A stretch of DNA of 64,000 bases from Caecitellus pseudoparvulus (taxonomy: Eukaryota; Bigyra: Bicosoecida), in contig CBFFRQ010000088.1 in the NCBI GenBank assembly GCA_965644315.1, positions 1 through 64,000 on the forward strand, given 5' to 3'. The first letter of the stretch is position 1; each line of letters begins with the position of its first letter. Positions 61,136-64,000 of the stretch are shown piece by piece. Made by a program: the position numbers and the translations under genes. The notes beneath the pieces are model-generated. The model was not told the DNA's origin. It was given only the letters and a program-made list of their open reading frames with translations, and made no database searches.

Positions 61136-64000
61136 ATGTCAAGCCAGGGCGCCATTGCTGTGATCTCCCACCTCAATGAGCTGCATGAATGCGTCCATGA
61201 GTGCATTGTGTCCCGGGCTGGGCCCGCAGCCTTCGACAAGGCCGGAGAGACGCTCAAGGAATTGACTGCGCAGATGCTCCGGACACAGGACCCTGCCGCT
61301 GTGTCCAGGTGGTCTGACTTCGTCTGGGAGTCTTTGGAAGACCCCAAGCACTGCACGCTCTTGTTTCGAGACGCCAAACTCTTGCTTGTCCTGCTGCGTG
61401 CGGCAGCTGCGACGGCCCACGTCGAGGGCGTGAACGAAACGCAGGCGAAACGAGGCGGGCTCCTCGCAGCGGCCCTGGCTGGCATGCTCGTGTCAAAGGA
61501 CTCTGATCTGGGGGAGGCCGTGATGCTCGATGTTTGCTTTCTGGGTGTGGACGCCCTGGACTTGGCCCTCGCGCAAGTGGCTGAATCTGTGGACGCAGCA
61601 GACCTCTTCCCCATCCGGCTGGGCTCATTTGAGGCCTTGACGGCGGCACTGTCGCCGCCTGGCTCCCCTGCCGGCATGACCCAGCTGGCGTACTATGATG
61701 GGACAGCAGTGTGCCGAACATGCGTCTGCGTGGCTGCTTGCTTGGCTTCCATTCCCGCGCACTGCCTGTGGCGCCTGCCCGCCGAAGCCATCTCCGATGT
61801 CGTTTCAACGCTGGGAAGCCTGTTGATGGCAGACGCCGGCACCGAGAGCCTGCACAGTGGCACCTGGGCGTCTTTACTTGAGTTCTTTTCGTCTCTCGTG
61901 CTGGGCAGCCCCTCCCTCTCCGCGGAGCTGGATGTCCCCGCTCGTCTGCGGACTCTGTCCAGGGGACCTTGGACTGCTCGCGCAGATGAGCTGGCTGCGA
62001 CGCTTGCTGCAAGCGCGCGCGACCACGTGGAGCTGTCTGTAGGCTGCCCCTCCTCACCCCTGCTGGATGGCCGCGCCCCCCCCGCCATGGGACGCAGCAC
62101 CGCCAAGTCCCTGGCCCTTGGCCTCCTCTCCTGCTGCGCGGCGCCGCACGCGCCTCAGTGCAGGGCCGAGGCGGAGCAGCTGCTGCCCTGCATCATGCAG
62201 CACTTCCCGGGCCTCGCAGGGGGACTTGCCCAGGCGGCGTGTGACCTGCTCGTGGACGAGGCTTGTGCAGGGGTCGTCTGCGCGGTGTTCAGTGCTGCGC
62301 TGCGAGCGGCTCCCGCTGCCTTTGCGGCAGGCGCTGCGGCAGCTGTTGTGGCCCAGGCAGCAGATGCACCTTGTCAACCCCACGTCCCTGCAACTGACTC
62401 AGGCGTGGCGCTGGCGGTGGCGTACTTGTGCAGCGCTGCGTTGTCCTGGGGTGGCGCCTTGCCCATGGAGGGCTCCTCTGCCTTGGCAGGTGTGTGGGAC
62501 GCAGCCGAGCAGGGTGAGGCGTGGCGCGCCATGCTGGGAGAGGGCCCTGCTGGAGAGCCATGGTCTTGGTTGCGCGAGGCACTGTCAGGAGCCACTGCCC
62601 AGTCGATGCAGGCCTTCCGCAAGCGCAGTCCACCTGAAGCTGCCGGGCTTACCGCTTGCTGCGTCGTGGCAGCCCTGTTGAAGGAAGCAGTGCCGGCTGG
62701 AACAGCGACTGCCCTGGAAGCCTTCATGCAGATGTTCTGCGTTCGTGCGGCAGGCATGGCGCGAGACCTCCTGCACAGCTTTTGCTCCGCTGGCCTGCCC
62801 GTCAGCGAAGTGTTCAGCAGCTCACAGGCAGTCACGGCCAAGTGTGTCTTGTGTGCCCTGGAGCTCTCACAGCTGCTCTTCGACACCTTCCCTTCCCATA
62901 AGCTCAGGAGACTTGTGAACGGGTGCGTAGCAGTCGCCATTTTGCTGCTGGGGGGTAGCTGCCGTGCTTCTGCAGAGGGCTCACCAGGGCTTTCCTGCGA
63001 GGCTTGGCGCCCACGCTTGCCACACCCTGGTGAGCACGTCCCGCATCAGCAAAGGCCTGCTGCTCAATGTTCCTCCATCCAGCTGGGTGCGTTGAACTGC
63101 ATGTCCCCACCAGAGTGTGGCGCACGCCTTGCGCTGGAGGTCTTGTCGCGGCACTTGCCCAGTATCCTCACCGACACTGTCAAGGTGCACGCGCACGGCC
63201 TGACGTTCTTGCGCATGGGGCTCATTGACGCTGCCCGGGCAGTGGGATCTCCCGGAGACTCTCTGGCAGGTGTCCCACAGTCACTGGATCCCGCTGCCCT
63301 GCCCCCCTTCAGAGACATGCTCTCCATGATCCTGGTGTACGCTGCTCACGGAATCGCGTCGCACGAGGGCGCGTCGACACCTTGGCGGGTCGGGACCCTG
63401 CACGAAGCTCTTGGTCGGCTTTGTGGGCGGCTGTTTGAAGGCCTGCTCGACGTGTACCTGGTGGAAGACGGCCCCAAGTCGCTGGAGGCGACCATGCTGT
63501 CCCTGCTCTCCTCGAAGGAAGAGGCGCTGGTGGACTTGGCAGGGCGCATCGCTGAGCTATGTGAAGCTGGCGGCTGCATCCTGAACGGCATGCCCACTGG
63601 TGGTGAGCACGTGGAAGGCATCAAGCGCGCAGCAGCTGCTGAAGTCTTCAGCTGGCGCACGGAGGTGGTGCACAGCCATATCAGGAGCTGCACAGGCATA
63701 CTAAAAGATTCCGTCTCCCAGTTCCTCTCAGCCCACGCAGGCTTTGTTGGCAGCCTGTGCCTTGCTTGTCCGCACCTGCTGCAAGGCGACGGAGTGGCGA
63801 GCTTGAGCCAAGCAGCAGCAGAACTAGGGGCCGCTCTCAGGGACTCGGCACTGCAGTACCTGCACTTGAGCTCACTCAACGCGCAGCGCTCGGTGCTCGT
63901 CGCCAGCCCTGTGTCTGCGCACAGAGCTGTCTGTGCAAGTCGTGCTTCCGCACCGCCTGCCATCAGCAAGCCTTCGCGCAAACGCGGACGGTCAAGCGCA
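61136..64000 (+). CDS. Large helical protein of unknown function, truncated by window edge
   Basis: A single uninterrupted frame of 955 codons from ATG 61136, still open at the last base, so the C-terminus is missing. The product begins MSSQGAIAVISHLNELHECV and is Leu/Ala/Cys-rich and predicted all-helical, like a HEAT or armadillo solenoid; no transmembrane or catalytic motif is visible. The last residues turn basic and Ser/Pro-rich (ISKPSRKRGRSS), suggesting a linker or nuclear signal. I do not recognise the family. An upstream exon is possible since the ATG context is only fair. A long open frame with high GC3 and no homopolymer bias supports coding. Confidence 0.7.
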   Translation, partial: MSSQGAIAVISHLNELHECVHECIVSRAGPAAFDKAGETLKELTAQMLRTQDPAAVSRWSDFVWESLEDPKHCTLLFRDAKLLLVLLRAAAATAHVEGVNETQAKRGGLLAAALAGMLVSKDSDLGEAVMLDVCFLGVDALDLALAQVAESVDAADLFPIRLGSFEALTAALSPPGSPAGMTQLAYYDGTAVCRTCVCVAACLASIPAHCLWRLPAEAISDVVSTLGSLLMADAGTESLHSGTWASLLEFFSSLVLGSPSLSAELDVPARLRTLSRGPWTARADELAATLAASARDHVELSVGCPSSPLLDGRAPPAMGRSTAKSLALGLLSCCAAPHAPQCRAEAEQLLPCIMQHFPGLAGGLAQAACDLLVDEACAGVVCAVFSAALRAAPAAFAAGAAAAVVAQAADAPCQPHVPATDSGVALAVAYLCSAALSWGGALPMEGSSALAGVWDAAEQGEAWRAMLGEGPAGEPWSWLREALSGATAQSMQAFRKRSPPEAAGLTACCVVAALLKEAVPAGTATALEAFMQMFCVRAAGMARDLLHSFCSAGLPVSEVFSSSQAVTAKCVLCALELSQLLFDTFPSHKLRRLVNGCVAVAILLLGGSCRASAEGSPGLSCEAWRPRLPHPGEHVPHQQRPAAQCSSIQLGALNCMSPPECGARLALEVLSRHLPSILTDTVKVHAHGLTFLRMGLIDAARAVGSPGDSLAGVPQSLDPAALPPFRDMLSMILVYAAHGIASHEGASTPWRVGTLHEALGRLCGRLFEGLLDVYLVEDGPKSLEATMLSLLSSKEEALVDLAGRIAELCEAGGCILNGMPTGGEHVEGIKRAAAAEVFSWRTEVVHSHIRSCTGILKDSVSQFLSAHAGFVGSLCLACPHLLQGDGVASLSQAAAELGAALRDSALQYLHLSSLNAQRSVLVASPVSAHRAVCASRASAPPAISKPSRKRGRSSA

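Noticed and set aside
1-64000. tRNA, rRNA, CRISPR or operon-like structures
   Set aside because: None seen on reading; the gene structure with spliceosomal introns is eukaryotic, and ribosome-binding sites or operons would not apply.

Overview
The window is nuclear DNA from a unicellular eukaryote. It is GC-rich apart from its first ~5 kb, gene-dense, and almost every gene is either intronless or carries 1-4 very short spliceosomal introns. I could place about 35 introns from reading frame and family alignment; most are 62-99 nt, with GTGCGT/GTGAGT/GTAAGT-type donors, CAG acceptors and often a CTGAC-like branch point. Centrin, a PIH1D2-like axonemal assembly factor, a C2CD3-like centriole protein and a coiled-coil protein imply a cell with a flagellum. 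A mitochondrial-type [2Fe-2S] ferrochelatase rather than a plastid-type one, a prohibitin, a RbfA-like factor, a RAP protein and a possible complex I subunit imply ordinary mitochondria. Nothing plastid-like is seen. A heterotrophic flagellate (for example a stramenopile or relative) fits, but I cannot name the lineage from sequence alone.

Layout. 1-4.8 kb: a PIF/Harbinger DNA transposon with an intact DDE transposase, a second convergent ORF and a 13-bp terminal inverted repeat. 4.9-12.8 kb: a giant receptor-like protein (14 RCC1 repeats, IPT/TIG repeats, FN3-like segment, Cys-rich EGF-like segment, membrane domain). 13.0-13.8 kb: centrin in five exons. 13.9-16.8 kb: a polytopic membrane protein resembling CRT/DMT transporters. 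17.0-18.3 kb: PIH1D2-like. 18.6-20.1 kb: ferrochelatase. 20.4-22.0 kb: coiled-coil protein. 22.1-24.0 kb: RbfA-domain protein, divergent from a RAP-domain protein (24.3-27.8 kb). 27.8-29.6 kb: cytidine-deaminase-fold protein. 29.7-36.2 kb: a PTEN-C2-UBA-FH2 formin with a 69-bp x 8 tandem repeat. 36.4-37.8 kb: J1-crystallin-like ADP-ribosylglycohydrolase. 38.1-41.9 kb: large unknown helical protein. 41.9-43.1 kb: prohibitin-2. 43.5-44.8 kb: four-TM membrane protein. 44.9-47.6 kb: MINDY-4-like deubiquitinase. 47.6-49.0 kb: ORC5. 49.3-56.3 kb: C2CD3-like. 56.4-57.0 kb: small mitochondrial inner-membrane protein. 57.3-59.8 kb: four-KH RNA-binding protein. 59.8-60.95 kb: SpoU-family RNA 2'-O-methyltransferase. 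61.1 kb to the window edge: a large unknown ORF that runs off the end.

Genes alternate between divergent pairs sharing ~190-360 nt and convergent pairs separated by only ~20-120 nt, so promoters must be very short. A 9-mer, ATTTCCGCA, occurs nine times exactly (about 0.5 expected at random), mostly in first introns, just upstream of start codons or in the first ~20 codons. It flanks both sides of three divergent pairs and is the best candidate here for an undescribed regulatory element. Many start codons and exon joins are my inference from frame, splice consensus and family alignment.
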